64,000 nt of DNA from Nocardioides luteus (GTDB taxonomy: Bacteria > Actinomycetota > Actinomycetes > Propionibacteriales > Nocardioidaceae), in assembly GCF_015752315.1 (NCBI RefSeq), contig NZ_JADOVJ010000001.1:1240001-1304000 (forward strand). Reading direction: 5' to 3'. The position numbers and the translations under genes were made by a program. Positions 63,436-64,000 of this stretch are shown in pieces (position 1 is the first letter of the stretch; each line of letters begins with the position of its first letter). The notes under the pieces were generated by a model, which was given only the letters and a program-made list of their open reading frames with translations, made no database searches and was not told the DNA's origin.

Positions 63436-64000
63436 ATGCCGGTGCACTATCCATTTTCTGCCGTCCTCGGCTGTCAGGCGGACGACCTCGACGACATGGG
63501 CCTCGCGCTCGTGCTCACCACGATCTCCCCGGAGATCGGCGGGGTCCTGGTCCGCGGCGAGAAGGGGACCGCGAAGTCGACGGCCGTACGCGGCCTGGCG
63601 GCCGTGCTGCCCTCGATCTCGGTCTATGCGGGGGACCGGTTCTCGATCGACCCCGCCGACCCGTCCGCGGAGTCGCCGGACGGGCCGTTCGGGTCCGCTG
63701 CCGTCGTGGAGAGCCGGCCGGTGCGGCTGGTCGAGCTCCCGGTCGGTGCGACCGAGGACCGGGTCGTGGGCTCGCTCCATCTGGAGAGCGCGCTGTCGCG
63801 CGGTGCGGTCGAGTTCGAGCCGGGGCTGCTCGCCCGGGCCCACCGCGGACTGCTCTACGTCGACGAGGTCAACCTGCTCCACGACCACCTGGTCGACCTG
63901 CTCCTGGACGCGGCCGCGATGGGCCGGGTCTCGGTCGAGCGCGACGGGGTCTCGGTCGAGCACGCCGCCCGGTTCGTGCTGATCGGCACCATGAACCCCG
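63436..64000 (+). CDS. Mg-chelatase-type AAA ATPase subunit for cobalt insertion (partial)
   Basis: The first 188 codons are present and the gene continues past the window end. [25 protein letters not shown] is the usual start of ChlI/BchI-like subunits. Walker A is GEKGTAKST (about residues 40-48) and Walker [11 protein letters not shown] (about 144-153). Together with the cobalamin riboswitch, this points to the ATPase that partners CobN in cobaltochelatase, often a ChlI-ChlD fusion in actinobacteria. ATG follows GGGAG. Confidence 0.9.
   Translation, partial: MPVHYPFSAVLGCQADDLDDMGLALVLTTISPEIGGVLVRGEKGTAKSTAVRGLAAVLPSISVYAGDRFSIDPADPSAESPDGPFGSAAVVESRPVRLVELPVGATEDRVVGSLHLESALSRGAVEFEPGLLARAHRGLLYVDEVNLLHDHLVDLLLDAAAMGRVSVERDGVSVEHAARFVLIGTMNP

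Overview
This is a high-GC (roughly 70 percent) chromosomal segment with dense gene packing, many GTG starts, frequent ATGA and GTGA start/stop overlaps and actinobacterial gene families. It looks like a soil actinomycete, most likely of the Nocardioidaceae; that placement is inference from gene content and style. The window opens inside one gene (formaldehyde dehydrogenase, minus strand) and closes inside another (a Mg-chelatase-type ATPase, plus strand).

Region 1 (1-11.4 kb) is a glycine-betaine and C1 oxidation locus. It holds a glutathione-independent formaldehyde dehydrogenase, an IclR regulator, the Rieske-type betaine monooxygenase pair gbcA/gbcB, a GntR regulator, an aminodeoxychorismate synthase-like enzyme, a RidA protein, a BCCT betaine transporter and a molybdopterin oxidoreductase of the formate dehydrogenase-like class. 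Betaine would enter through BCCT, be demethylated by GbcAB with release of formaldehyde, and the formaldehyde would be oxidised to formate and perhaps CO2. Two operator families are visible: GTTTC-N25-GAAAC dyads before fdhA and gbcA, and CTNNTANATCAG sites at three junctions around the GntR, pabB, ridA and BCCT genes.

Region 2 (11.4-22.3 kb) is mixed: a CNNM/CorC membrane protein, a D-2-hydroxyacid dehydrogenase, an alpha/beta hydrolase, a secreted prealbumin-fold protein, an acyl-CoA dehydrogenase, an SRPBCC-epimerase fusion, a short-chain dehydrogenase and an endonuclease III-like protein. Region 3 (21.3-26.5 kb) is an L-arabinose operon (LacI regulator, FGGY kinase, araD, araA), preceded by a 21-bp repeat array.

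Region 4 (26.4-53.9 kb) is a large hexuronate/aldarate catabolic region. It has uronate dehydrogenase, a talarate/galactarate dehydratase, two different glucarate dehydratases, 5-dehydro-4-deoxyglucarate dehydratase and 2-oxoglutarate semialdehyde dehydrogenase. Together these form the oxidative route from galacturonate or glucuronate to 2-oxoglutarate. Three transport systems accompany them: one TRAP set and two tripartite tricarboxylate (TctABC) sets. GntR and LysR regulators, two FMN/FAD 2-hydroxyacid oxidases, a TauE-like exporter and a bacterial voltage-gated sodium channel homologue are interspersed, together with an unrecognised 398-residue protein translationally coupled to the TRAP genes. 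A degenerate DUF222/HNH element flanked by about 140-bp inverted repeats sits at 43.1-45.0 kb.

Region 5 (55.2-64.0 kb) is aerobic cobalamin synthesis under two cobalamin riboswitches. The first precedes a truncated CobG fused to CobH, then a CobI-CobJ fusion, cobM and bluB, all overlapping, and a HAD phosphatase. An IS30-family element separates these from cobL (opposite strand) and supplies the last codons of cobL. The second riboswitch precedes the chelatase ATPase at the window end. The most unusual signals are here: CobG lacks its iron-sulfur C-terminus, and a 129-bp nested palindrome lies in frame between the CobI and CobJ domains.
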